Source: Phascolarctobacterium succinatutens CAG:287
Lineage (GTDB): Bacteria; Bacillota; Negativicutes; Acidaminococcales; Acidaminococcaceae
Direction of reading: 5' to 3'
DNA: 64,000 nucleotides
NCBI RefSeq assembly: GCF_000434895.1
Contig: NZ_FR892810.1
Span: forward strand, 5,422-69,421
This document shows positions 49,570 to 58,503 of the stretch, piece by piece. The notes under the pieces were generated by a model that did not search any database, had not been told where the DNA came from, and saw nothing but the letters and a program-made list of their open reading frames with translations. Position numbers and translations under genes: made by a program. Within the stretch, counting starts at the first letter, position 1. The number at the start of each line of letters is the position of its first letter.

Positions 49570-52500
49570 TCAGAACGATATCTTATATTCCAGGCCATAC
49601 CAATCCTTGGGATCCTTGGCCAGGTCATAGCTGCGGGAATATGTTATATTCATGTGCTTACTGATATCATACTGTCCGAAAATACTTCTGTCGACAGCAT
49701 CGAAGCTTGTTGTATAACCAATCATAAAGTTATTATTCAGATATTTGCTTACTAGAACATTATACTGGTTTTTCTCGTCTGCCGTCAACTCTTTATTACG
49801 GTCATGAACGCTTTCAAAGCCTATGCCAGAGCGCGTTTTACCGGTATAAATGCGGAACTGATCCAAGCCCAGTGTCTGCTTGACAAACATTTCTACGTCA
49901 CCGAGCACCGTCATCTGCAGGCCAACTGTCATCAGATTTGCCATATCATCACTGGTAACCTCATTGCTGCCGGCACTTTCGCGCTGCAGCGTCAGCATAC
50001 GCACAATCGTATTTTGCGTCAGCGGCGGATCACTGGTAAGCTGCAGATCCATTTCGCTTACCGGCCCATTAATCTTCATAAAAATGTTATAACGGCTGAA
50101 GCGCGCCGTGCTGTCGAGGCTGACATTCGGCAAAAAGCTTCCCGGATCAACCCATACCAGACTGGCATTATTCAGCTTAAAGTCGGTACGTAAATATTTA
50201 ACAGTGCCCTTATCAGCTTTAATCGTACCGTCAATCATTGGGAAGAGCGTGCTGCCCTTGATATCAATACCGCCCTTAAGCCAGATATCATACAGATAGC
50301 TGTTATAAAGGTGCACCTTCGGCCCCAGTATTAGCTTCATATCCAGGCCGATATTGCTGTCCCCCTCGCTCAGCTCGGGAACCGTCGGCATATTAATCAG
50401 CACGTCATCCAGACGCAGACTGCCGCTGATACGCGGGCGGAAGGCCATAGGCGGCGCAGCATTGCCCTTGCGGTTTTTCATATCGGGGTATTTTTCCGGC
50501 TGCAGAGTTACGTCACTGGTAATCGTACCGGTGAAAATCTTGGAGGCCAGCTGCGCCTTATCTGCCTTGATATGCAGACTGTAGGCTGTATCAGCATCGG
50601 TATGCAGTGCATAGCTGCCTTCGGCACTGAGCATGCCCTTGCCTAACTTAGCAGACAGGTTCTTCAGCTGTACAGTATTACCGTTAAACAGTACGTCCAG
50701 ATTGATATCATCAAAAACAGTATTTATATATTTAACCTTAACACTGCCGCCGGCGATTTTTACCGAACCGAACAGCAGTGGCTCCTCCAGCGTGCCTGCC
50801 AAACGGATTTTGCCCTGCGTATCGCCTACGCCCCATTCTACCATTTTGGTAAGCGCCGGCAAAATTCCCAAGCGCGCCTTATCCAGGTCCATCACAATGT
50901 TCATCTGCGCATCAGGGTTATGACGCTGCTTTTTATCACGGAACAGATCCAGCGGAATATCACCGGAAGCACTGACGCCATAAGCATCCTTCGTCGCAAT
51001 CAGCTGCTGCAGCTTAATGTTATCATCTGCCAAAGCCAGCATCGCCGTCATATCGTCTACACTTACGCCTGCAACAGAACCGTTGGCAATTTCCAGCGAA
51101 GCAGTTCCCTTGGGATTATCAAAGCTGCCCTGCACCTGCACCAGCATATCGGTTTCGCCCTTAATTTCCGGCGGATCCTTCATAACTGCCGTAACAATCG
51201 CCGGGTTAGCCTTCACTGCTGCAACCTCGATATCCAGCATTCTTTGCTTAAGATCTACCGAACCGCCGACAGCAATAATTCCTCTATCGCTTACGCCATC
51301 CTGCTCCTGCATTTTGACGTTGTCAAAATGCAGCACGCCGCCCTTATCAATGCGTCCTTCAAAACGCATTTGCGCGTAGTTCAAATCATGGATTTTGACG
51401 TTATCAGCAGCAGCTTTAATTTTTACACCCTCGCCATGGCCTTTGTAGCTGAACAGCAGCTCTCCCTGCATCAGGCCATTGATATCGTAATCCTGGCGCG
51501 CCATGCGCAGCAGGCCACCAATATCGCCCCAAAGGTTTTCTACTTTGCCTTCAATAAAGTGCTGAACCAGGTTAATATTAAGATCTGCACTATACAGGCC
51601 ATAGTTGATTGGATCATCACGATAAGGCTGCTTAAAGGAAGCGTTCAGCTTATTCACATCACGACCATTGCTGGCCAGCGTACCCTTGAGCTCCGTCAAC
51701 GGTTCATCGTTAATCGTTATTCTGTCACTGCTGACTTCACCATCAAAGAAGGGAGCTGTCAGTGTACCGCTCAGATGTCCCTTGGCATTAACCTTGCCGC
51801 CTAAAGCAACTGTTTCGTCACTAATTGGCAAATGCTCCAGATCTACATTTTGGGCATCCATAACAAAGTTCAGCCTACGGTCGACAGTCATCGTGCCATC
51901 CAAGGTAAGACGTCCATAGAAGGCATCTACTACAAAATCCTGCAAGCGCAGCAGGCCGTCCTCATAAGCATAATGACCGCTGATATTATTAAACAGCTGC
52001 TTAGCGGCACTGCCGTCGGACGCATGCACTTCACCATGAATATAGGGGTGACTGAGGCTGCCCTTTACCTGCATCACATTATCAAGATTACCGGTAACTA
52101 TATCGGGCTTGCCCACAAGCACCATCAGCGGCTCAATGCGCACATTCTTCGTTGTCAGCATAAGGTCCGCCACAGGCTCTGCACCCTGCAGGTTAACTGT
52201 ACCGTTAAGAATATGCTGTCCCTGATCCATATGCGCGGTAAAATCCTTAAAGCCCAGGATATTATCCCTCATGCTGATAATGCCATGCGCTTCGTTAAGC
52301 TTCTGCGACATAAATTCTGCCTGCGTCAGCTGTACCATGCCGGAAAACTCTGGTGCATCCAGCGTACCGCCGACATCAAAGCCGGTAGAGCACAGACCAC
52401 GTCCATCCTGACCGGCTGCTGCCAGCACAGGATCAATCGGGAAATCGGCCATACGTCCGTGAACAGCCAAAGCGCCATCCTTGGCAACACGTCCTTTGGC

Positions 52501-53859
52501 AGCCAAGGTACCGCCGCCGTCGGCAAAAAAGCTGAGGTCATCAATATTAAGGCCCTTGCTGTCATAGCTGCCATCAAAGGCTAAGCGTTTAAGCTTCAGG
52601 CTGCGCCAGCCGATATCCATTGTATCGGCAGCAGCGTGCAGCGTAAGCTTGTCCTGCACCAGCTTGGCCAGAACAGCCAGCTTACCGTTGATATGTACCT
52701 GCTCCTGCTGTTTGCCGGGCAAATTCTGCGTAACCTGCTGCAGCTGTGCGTCTGCCGTCAGTACCTGCTCCTTAAGGTCATACGTACCGTTAGCGGTAAT
52801 CGTACCGCCGCCGTATTGCGCACTCACGTCATAGAGCTGCACAACGTCCTTAGATACATCAAACGGCACACGCAGCTTTTCCGCCTTATAGCCTTTATAG
52901 GCCAAGGCATCACTGCTCAGCACACCAAATCCTGAAGGCGCGTCAGTATCACGCAAATCCGCTTCACCCTCCAGGTGTAGCTTCTGCCCGTCAACCACAG
53001 CGTCAATACTGCTGACGCTGATAAGGTTTTCATCCGCGCGTACCAAGCCGTCCAGCTGCAGGCTGTGCTGCTCGCCCGCCAGGCTCAGCTTACCGCTGAG
53101 CGCTGCCAGCTTCACTTCACCGCTAAAGCGCTGCTTGCCGTTCTTATTCACATAAAGCAGAGTGAGCTTGCCTAAGCCGCCCTGCAGCTCATCAACATTA
53201 CCGTATTGCTTGGCCAAAGCAGCATAGGGTGCCAATGCCAGCTTATCGCCGGTCAGCTTCATGCGGCCCTCGCCCTTAGTAGTCATCGTGCCGGCCAGCT
53301 TCAGCTTATCGGCGCCGCTTGTCACAGCCAAATCCACGGCAAAATCAGGATTGGCACCGCCGTCGATATTGCCTTCCACGCCAAACTGCCACTTGCCCTG
53401 CGGCATAGTTACCACCAGCTCGCCCTTGTCTACCGCCAGCGTACCGTAAAAAGGCGTTTCCTCAGAATCCGACGGCTTCAGCAGATTCTGCATATTCCAT
53501 TTATTTTTGTCATTCATTGTGAGATATATTTTCGGGCGCATTACATCAATCCTGCTCAGCGCACGCTCAGGCTTCTGCATAGCAAGCCAGGGTCGCAGCG
53601 TAAGCACAGTACGCGGCAGCTCCGCTACCTTCTCGCCCTTGGCATCCTTTACGACAACGTCCGTCAGCTCGGCAGTAAGACCGCCTTCCCATTTCAGGCC
53701 GCCGACAGAAACACTGCCGTTGATGTATTCCGTTGCCAGCTGCTGGAGCTGCGGTATGGCCTGCTTAATATACTTAGGCATCACCGTATGGACTAAAAAG
53801 ATATAGCCTGCCGCAAGCAGAATGATTAATGCTCCTATAAATTGCAGATATTTTTTCAT
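49570..53859 (-). CDS. tamB: Translocation and assembly module protein TamB (AsmA-like, DUF490)
   Basis: A 1429-residue protein anchored by one N-terminal helix (FIGALIILLAAGYIFLVHTV). AsmA-like first domain, a very long repetitive beta region (many GxxxLxGxxxxxDG strands), and a C-terminal DUF490 domain with TARFSRYNIFMKINGPVSEMDLQLTSDPPL and ending EYKISF. Such proteins form a groove across the periplasm for lipids or OM proteins. No TamA is next to it; BamA is nearby. Length is like E. coli TamB (about 1260) or slightly longer. Confidence 0.93.
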   Translation of the reverse strand: MKKYLQFIGALIILLAAGYIFLVHTVMPKYIKQAIPQLQQLATEYINGSVSVGGLKWEGGLTAELTDVVVKDAKGEKVAELPRTVLTLRPWLAMQKPERALSRIDVMRPKIYLTMNDKNKWNMQNLLKPSDSEETPFYGTLAVDKGELVVTMPQGKWQFGVEGNIDGGANPDFAVDLAVTSGADKLKLAGTMTTKGEGRMKLTGDKLALAPYAALAKQYGNVDELQGGLGKLTLLYVNKNGKQRFSGEVKLAALSGKLSLAGEQHSLQLDGLVRADENLISVSSIDAVVDGQKLHLEGEADLRDTDAPSGFGVLSSDALAYKGYKAEKLRVPFDVSKDVVQLYDVSAQYGGGTITANGTYDLKEQVLTADAQLQQVTQNLPGKQQEQVHINGKLAVLAKLVQDKLTLHAAADTMDIGWRSLKLKRLAFDGSYDSKGLNIDDLSFFADGGGTLAAKGRVAKDGALAVHGRMADFPIDPVLAAAGQDGRGLCSTGFDVGGTLDAPEFSGMVQLTQAEFMSQKLNEAHGIISMRDNILGFKDFTAHMDQGQHILNGTVNLQGAEPVADLMLTTKNVRIEPLMVLVGKPDIVTGNLDNVMQVKGSLSHPYIHGEVHASDGSAAKQLFNNISGHYAYEDGLLRLQDFVVDAFYGRLTLDGTMTVDRRLNFVMDAQNVDLEHLPISDETVALGGKVNAKGHLSGTLTAPFFDGEVSSDRITINDEPLTELKGTLASNGRDVNKLNASFKQPYRDDPINYGLYSADLNINLVQHFIEGKVENLWGDIGGLLRMARQDYDINGLMQGELLFSYKGHGEGVKIKAAADNVKIHDLNYAQMRFEGRIDKGGVLHFDNVKMQEQDGVSDRGIIAVGGSVDLKQRMLDIEVAAVKANPAIVTAVMKDPPEIKGETDMLVQVQGSFDNPKGTASLEIANGSVAGVSVDDMTAMLALADDNIKLQQLIATKDAYGVSASGDIPLDLFRDKKQRHNPDAQMNIVMDLDKARLGILPALTKMVEWGVGDTQGKIRLAGTLEEPLLFGSVKIAGGSVKVKYINTVFDDINLDVLFNGNTVQLKNLSAKLGKGMLSAEGSYALHTDADTAYSLHIKADKAQLASKIFTGTITSDVTLQPEKYPDMKNRKGNAAPPMAFRPRISGSLRLDDVLINMPTVPELSEGDSNIGLDMKLILGPKVHLYNSYLYDIWLKGGIDIKGSTLFPMIDGTIKADKGTVKYLRTDFKLNNASLVWVDPGSFLPNVSLDSTARFSRYNIFMKINGPVSEMDLQLTSDPPLTQNTIVRMLTLQRESAGSNEVTSDDMANLMTVGLQMTVLGDVEMFVKQTLGLDQFRIYTGKTRSGIGFESVHDRNKELTADEKNQYNVLVSKYLNNNFMIGYTTSFDAVDRSIFGQYDISKHMNITYSRSYDLAKDPKDWYGLEYKISF

Positions 53860-53872
53860 GACACTTCACCAT

Positions 53873-53900
53873 TTAATAGTTTAACAAAATTCTATGACAA
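53873..53900 (-). promoter_or_regulatory. Possible promoter of tamB
   Basis: TTGTCA and TATTAA with a 16-base spacer on the minus strand, very close to the tamB start. A moderate match only. Confidence 0.35.
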
Positions 53901-54019
53901 AAATATGACAAGACTGTTTTTTATATACTCCGACTTCTATTTATTCGACATCAGCAGAAAACATCCTCTTATTGAGAAGAAATTTCTTTTATCCGCTGAA
54001 ATCTCGGCTAAAGCCGCAT

Positions 54020-54051
54020 AAAAAAGCCGGTGAGATTTATGCCCCACCGGC
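54020..54051 (-). terminator. Intrinsic terminator of tolC
   Basis: GCCGGTG/CACCGGC (54026-54032 and 54045-54051) followed by six T on the minus strand, just after the tolC stop. It isolates tolC from tamB. Confidence 0.85.
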
Positions 54052-54087
54052 CTGATTGTGTCACTGTTTATTAAATTTACGCCTTAA

Positions 54088-55485
54088 TTATTTGGCAGTC
54101 TCTTCGGTTTTTTCTTCGGTTGCTTTAACAGCTTTCGCAGTTTTGGCAGCCTGCACCTTTACAGCAGTCACAGGATTTTCCATCGGCACGCCGATAGAGG
54201 TTTCCAGTGCTGTCTTGGAGGTATTGTAATCATACAGAGCCTGCGTATAGTTGGTCTTGGCCTGAGTCAGCGCAACCTGAGCATCTAGCACGTCAGTGTT
54301 GGTGCCAACACCGGACATATAACGCAGCTGAGCGATACGGTAATCCTCATCAGCCTGCTCTACAGCCAGCTTAGTGGTGCTGATACGTTTTTCTGCTTCG
54401 CGCAGTCCCAGATAATTGCTGCGAACATCAAGGTTTACAGCATTCACGGTATCGCGATATGTTTCCTCAGCCTTTTTCAAATCAGCCTCGGCACCATGAA
54501 TCTTGGACAGGGTTACACCGGTATCGAAAACGTTCAGGCTGACATTTACGCCCACGCCCCATTTGCCATCTTCATCACCAGGCCAGTTGCTGTCACTCCA
54601 TTGCTGGGTAGCACTAGCAGCAACCTGCGGCATATGACCGCTGCGAGCAACCATCAAGGCGCCCTTAGCAGCGTCAACACCGTATTTAGCCTGCATCAGC
54701 TCCGGACGATGCTCGGCAGCATAAGCCAGGCAGTCATCCATGTTTTGATCATAGGCATTATAAACCAGCAGATTGTCGAGCTTCAGAGTGGTGTCCATCG
54801 GCAGGCCGACGATTTTGTTCATGTTTGCTTCAGCAACCTGATAGGAATTTTCAGCCTGAATCAGGGTTTGCTTAGCATTGGCCAGCTCAACCTGAGAACG
54901 CAGCACATCTACCTTGGCTACCACGCCAACGTCATACTGTGCCTGAACATTTTTCAGATGGTCTTCCAGACGGGTAACGGATTCAGCACTAAGCTTTTGC
55001 ATATTATCAGCCTGCAGCATTTTGAAATAACCGTCGGTAACGGTAGAACGCATTTCGTTATAGGTACGCTGTACGCCAACCTCATTGTATTGATAGTTAG
55101 CCTTTGCCTGTTTAATAGTACCGCTTAATTTACCGCCGGTAAAAATCGGCAGAGAAGCAGTCAGGCTGTTGGCATGATTGTTGCCGATTCCCTTGGTCCA
55201 AAGACCGGGAGCAGCTTCATGAGCATCATCATAACCGCCGCGCTGAGTAGTATGGTTGGCACTGATGCTGATACCGCGGCTCTGGCGGGCAGCGTTGTAG
55301 CTGGCACGTGCGCTGTCAAGCTCGTATTGAGCAATGCTTACGGTCGGATTGGACTGGAATGCCCGCAGCATAGCGTCGTCCAGATTTAAAGCAACAGTTT
55401 CACCTGCAAAAGCACTTTGCCCCAGTGCCATGGTCAGTGCTGCAGATAAAAGCAAGAAACGTTTGGTTAATTTATTTCTATTCAT
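54088..55485 (-). CDS. TolC-family outer-membrane efflux/secretion channel
   Basis: A 465-residue protein with signal peptide MNRNKLTKRFLLLSAALTMALGQSAFA. Two OEP repeats follow (LNLDDAMLRAFQSNPTVSIAQYELDSARA; YNAYDQNMDDCLAYAAEHRPELMQAKYGVDAAK), with helical hairpins and the C-terminal LDAQVALTQAKTNYTQALYDYNTSKTALE. A Lys/Glu/Thr-rich tail ends it. The ATG at 55485 has GGAGG 8 bases upstream. It forms a trimeric channel with inner-membrane pumps, none of which is in the window except perhaps via the adaptor at 60274. It has its own promoter and operator. Confidence 0.93.
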   Translation of the reverse strand: MNRNKLTKRFLLLSAALTMALGQSAFAGETVALNLDDAMLRAFQSNPTVSIAQYELDSARASYNAARQSRGISISANHTTQRGGYDDAHEAAPGLWTKGIGNNHANSLTASLPIFTGGKLSGTIKQAKANYQYNEVGVQRTYNEMRSTVTDGYFKMLQADNMQKLSAESVTRLEDHLKNVQAQYDVGVVAKVDVLRSQVELANAKQTLIQAENSYQVAEANMNKIVGLPMDTTLKLDNLLVYNAYDQNMDDCLAYAAEHRPELMQAKYGVDAAKGALMVARSGHMPQVAASATQQWSDSNWPGDEDGKWGVGVNVSLNVFDTGVTLSKIHGAEADLKKAEETYRDTVNAVNLDVRSNYLGLREAEKRISTTKLAVEQADEDYRIAQLRYMSGVGTNTDVLDAQVALTQAKTNYTQALYDYNTSKTALETSIGVPMENPVTAVKVQAAKTAKAVKATEEKTEETAK

Positions 55486-55508
55486 CCGAAAAACCTCCAT
55501 TTTCTAAA

Positions 55509-55562
55509 ACTGACTAATCAGTCAGTAGTAAAATTATATATTTATTTAGGGCTGTTTGTCAA
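55509..55562 (-). promoter_or_regulatory. tolC promoter with palindromic operator
   Basis: TTGACA (55557-55562) and TATAAT (55533-55538) with an 18-base spacer on the minus strand. Immediately downstream is ACTGACT-AATC-AGTCAGT (55509-55526), a 7-bp inverted repeat. Such palindromes just after the -10 are typical TetR-family operators of efflux genes. No TetR gene lies in the window. Confidence 0.75.
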
Positions 55563-55569
55563 ATATTTT

Positions 55570-56838
55570 TTAGAAATAAGTACGCACACCCATATAAGTA
55601 TTAGCTTTATTACCGCGCACATCCATGGTTTCGCCGTAAAGCGACAGGTTATCATGCAAACGGAATTCGCCGCCCAAACGCACCTTGAAATCATCAAAGT
55701 CATATAACTGAGAATACAACCTGAAGTCCCTGCCTAAATCGTAGCTGGCGCCGACCCCGAAGTCACCCTGCATCGCACCCATGCTGAAGGCTGCGTTGCC
55801 ATACTGACGGCCTACAAGAAAATCAAATTTATTGGCATTGCCGATGTCATAACCGCCCATATAAAGGAAGGTATCATCTGCCGGGTGCAGCGTTACGCCC
55901 AAGCTACCGCGCCAATCGCCGCCCTTGGCGGCAAAGCCGGCGTCAGTTGAAACCTTCGCCTCAGTAAGCGTTCCCAAAATCCTGTTGGCACGCTCACTCG
56001 TTTCCTTGACGTTAACCAGCGTTTCCTTCAGCGATTTCTGTGTTACCGGGTCCTTCGCTACCGTTTCCAGCACCTCGACGATATTTTCCATACGCTGGCT
56101 GGTGTCTGCCATATTCTGGGCAATCGCAGCCACATTCTGGCCCGTCTTGCCGTTATTGTCCACACCGGCCATAATGCTTTCGATATGGGCCGCCGTGCCG
56201 TTCATACGATGGCTCAGCTCGTTAATCTGATGAATCATCGAAGTAATATCCTGCTGGTTAGCTACTGCCACATCAGCCATTACCTTCGTGAAGGTATTCA
56301 TGTTCTCAGCGATATCATTCATATTCTTAAAGCCGGATTTCATGGACTGCTGGACTTCCTTATCGCCAAAAACATTTTCAAAGGCATTGGCGATATTTTC
56401 CATACGCTTCACCAAATCACCGGAGGAAGCAAAGAATTCATCAATACCACCGCCGGCAACACCATTAATCGTGCTGCCTTCGGCTACATAACCCTGTCCC
56501 TGCTTGGCAGGCGGGATAACGCTGACATATTTTTCACCCATAATACCGTCAGAAGAAATCGTAAAGGTTGCTCCCTGCGGTATTTTGATATCGTCATTAA
56601 TTTCTGTGATAACCTCTACCTTATCCGGTGCCACATTAATCTTTTTGACCGTGCCCACCTGCACGCCTGCATAGCGCACAACATGTCCTGGCATCAGGCC
56701 GCTGACCTGAGGATAGTTAATGCGCAGCTCATAGCCCTTTTTGCCAAAGCTGAAAGCACCCATAAAGGTAATAATGCCTGCCAGCACTACTGCGCCGCCT
56801 AACGCAAAGGCACCAACCTTAACCTCACTGCTGCTCAT
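55570..56838 (-). CDS. mlaD: MlaD: MCE-domain protein with a C-terminal barrel-like domain
   Basis: A 422-residue protein. One N-terminal membrane helix, then an MCE domain (LRINYPQVSGLMPGHVVRYAGVQVGTVKKI, with DGIMGEKYVSV). A long helical region follows (about 130-300), and a C-terminal domain of about 115 residues made of short amphipathic strands ending YMGVRTYF. That terminal aromatic is typical of outer-membrane barrels. Classical MlaD stops after the MCE domain. In Veillonella a barrel-bearing MlaD has been described as a trans-envelope bridge, and this protein fits it. Overlaps MlaF by 14 bases. Confidence 0.93.
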   Translation of the reverse strand: MSSSEVKVGAFALGGAVVLAGIITFMGAFSFGKKGYELRINYPQVSGLMPGHVVRYAGVQVGTVKKINVAPDKVEVITEINDDIKIPQGATFTISSDGIMGEKYVSVIPPAKQGQGYVAEGSTINGVAGGGIDEFFASSGDLVKRMENIANAFENVFGDKEVQQSMKSGFKNMNDIAENMNTFTKVMADVAVANQQDITSMIHQINELSHRMNGTAAHIESIMAGVDNNGKTGQNVAAIAQNMADTSQRMENIVEVLETVAKDPVTQKSLKETLVNVKETSERANRILGTLTEAKVSTDAGFAAKGGDWRGSLGVTLHPADDTFLYMGGYDIGNANKFDFLVGRQYGNAAFSMGAMQGDFGVGASYDLGRDFRLYSQLYDFDDFKVRLGGEFRLHDNLSLYGETMDVRGNKANTYMGVRTYF

Positions 56839-57595
56839 TTTTCTCCTCCTCTTTCAATTCCATGCCGTTAATAAAAGCCTTCACGACTGGATTAGTACTG
56901 TTTTTTATCTCCGCCACTGTGCCCAGCTGCACAATGCGTCCATTATATAGCATAGCGATACGGTCTGCGGCATAATAGGCCGATTCCATATCGTGTGTTA
57001 CCAAAACCGATGTTACTCCCAGCGTCTGCTGGGTTTTGCGTATCAGCCTGCTGATGGTCATCGTCATCACCGGGTCCAGACCGGAGGTCGGCTCATCATA
57101 AAAAACCATCTGCGGCTGCATGGCCAGCGCCCGCGCCAGGCCAACGCGCTTTTTCATACCGCCGGAAAGCTCTGCCGGCATCATCTTCTGCGTACCCGGC
57201 ATGCCTACCATCTCCAGCAGCTTGCCGACGCGTTCCTGTATTTCCTCCTCCGGCAGCTTAAAATGCCGCCGCAGGCCGAAGGCTACATTCTCTCCTACGT
57301 TCAGAAAGTCGAATAAGGCGGAATACTGGAACACTACGCCCATATGCTGGCGCAGCCCATCCCATTCATCCTCAGTGAAAGCGCTTGCGTCCTGCCCGTC
57401 GATAACAATACTGCCGGAAGTAGGTGCCAGCAGTCCTGTCAGCAACTTGATGATGGTACTCTTGCCGGTGCCTGAGGGACCGATAACTGCCAGCGTTTCC
57501 CCTTGACGTACATTCAAATCCAGATTATCAAGAATCACCTTGCTGCCAAAGGCCATTTTAAGTTGTCGGAGCTGAATCATTGCTGCATTTGACAT
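56825..57595 (-). CDS. mlaF: Phospholipid transport ATPase MlaF
   Basis: A 256-residue ABC ATPase: Walker A GPSGTGKS, FDFLNVGENVAFGLR, signature LSGGMKKRVGLARAL, Walker B MVFYDEPTSGLDP and the switch His in LVTHDMESAYYAADR. It powers MlaE/MlaD phospholipid movement between the membranes. AGGAG lies upstream. The GMKKRVGLARA and NFDFLNVG-type blocks are MlaF-typical. Confidence 0.95.
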   Translation of the reverse strand: MSNAAMIQLRQLKMAFGSKVILDNLDLNVRQGETLAVIGPSGTGKSTIIKLLTGLLAPTSGSIVIDGQDASAFTEDEWDGLRQHMGVVFQYSALFDFLNVGENVAFGLRRHFKLPEEEIQERVGKLLEMVGMPGTQKMMPAELSGGMKKRVGLARALAMQPQMVFYDEPTSGLDPVMTMTISRLIRKTQQTLGVTSVLVTHDMESAYYAADRIAMLYNGRIVQLGTVAEIKNSTNPVVKAFINGMELKEEEKNEQQ

Positions 57596-57607
57596 TTTTC
57601 CGGCTCC

Positions 57608-58378
57608 TTACACATACAAAATAATCGAAAGAAAATAGTTGGTGATAAACACCAGAATAATCGAAAGCACTACCGAGGCTGTAGTCGCCAGGCCAACGCC
57701 TTCCGCGCCATTCGGCGCGTTCAGGCCCTTATAGCAGCCTACGATAGCAATTATCGCACCAAAGACACAGCTTTTGACCATACCGCCAAACACGTCATAG
57801 AACTCCGCTAGTGTCCTGATAGAATTTTCATAAGTAAAGCTGCCGATGCCGGCGTAATAATGCGCCACCACCCAGCCGCCGATATTACCGATAAGGTTAG
57901 CAAAAAGCACCAATAAAGGCATCATCAGCACCAGCGCAATAAAGCGCGGCACCACCAGATAGCTCACCGGATTGGCAGCCATAACACGCAGCGCGTCAAT
58001 CTGCTCGGTAACCTTCATCGTGCCAAGCTCCGCTGCAATCGCCGCACCGATACGGCCGGCAACAACAACGCCTGTCAGCACCGGCACCAGCTCACGCGCC
58101 ATGGCGATAGCCACAATGCCGCCTACGGTAGAGGACGCGCCCAGACGCACGAACTCCTTGGCTGTCTGTACGGAAAAAACCATACCGGTACAGAGAATCG
58201 TCATCATCACAATCGGCAGCGAATCTGCTCCCAAAAGTGCCATCTGACGCACAACCTCCTTCGCATCAGCGTCCTTCAGACGACGCAGCGTCGCCAAAAG
58301 CAGCAGCGTCAGCCTGCCGCTGGCCGCGCAAAAGGCCAATATTCTGTTGCCCATTGCTTCACAGATAGATTTCAGCAT
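57608..58378 (-). CDS. mlaE: Phospholipid transport permease MlaE
   Basis: A 256-residue membrane protein of the MlaE family: LGADSLPIVMMTILCTGMVFSVQTAKEF, VLTGVVVAGRIGAAIAAELGTMKVTEQIDALRVMAANPVSYLVVPR and the C-terminal NGAEGVGLATTASVV. First gene of mlaEFD, with AAGGAT upstream of the ATG. No MlaA, MlaB or MlaC is present in the window, which fits a reduced Mla system. Confidence 0.95.
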   Translation of the reverse strand: MLKSICEAMGNRILAFCAASGRLTLLLLATLRRLKDADAKEVVRQMALLGADSLPIVMMTILCTGMVFSVQTAKEFVRLGASSTVGGIVAIAMARELVPVLTGVVVAGRIGAAIAAELGTMKVTEQIDALRVMAANPVSYLVVPRFIALVLMMPLLVLFANLIGNIGGWVVAHYYAGIGSFTYENSIRTLAEFYDVFGGMVKSCVFGAIIAIVGCYKGLNAPNGAEGVGLATTASVVLSIILVFITNYFLSIILYV

Positions 58379-58414
58379 TTTTATATCCTTATCTTCAGCT
58401 TTTTCTACTTAATT

Positions 58415-58436
58415 ATTATACCGCCAAATTATGGCG
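58415..58436 (-). promoter_or_regulatory. -10 box and dyad upstream of mlaE
   Basis: TATAAT (58415-58420, minus strand) is directly preceded by the inverted repeat CGCCA-5-TGGCG (58422-58436), placed between the -35 and -10 positions. The dyad could be an operator. No consensus -35 is seen. The rest of 58379-58503 holds a weak hairpin after the S55 gene. Confidence 0.45.
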
Positions 58437-58503
58437 AATGTATGACACAAAGAGGCCGTACTGTTACAGTAACGGGAAAATTTTTGTTAACCGCCAGACA
58501 AAA

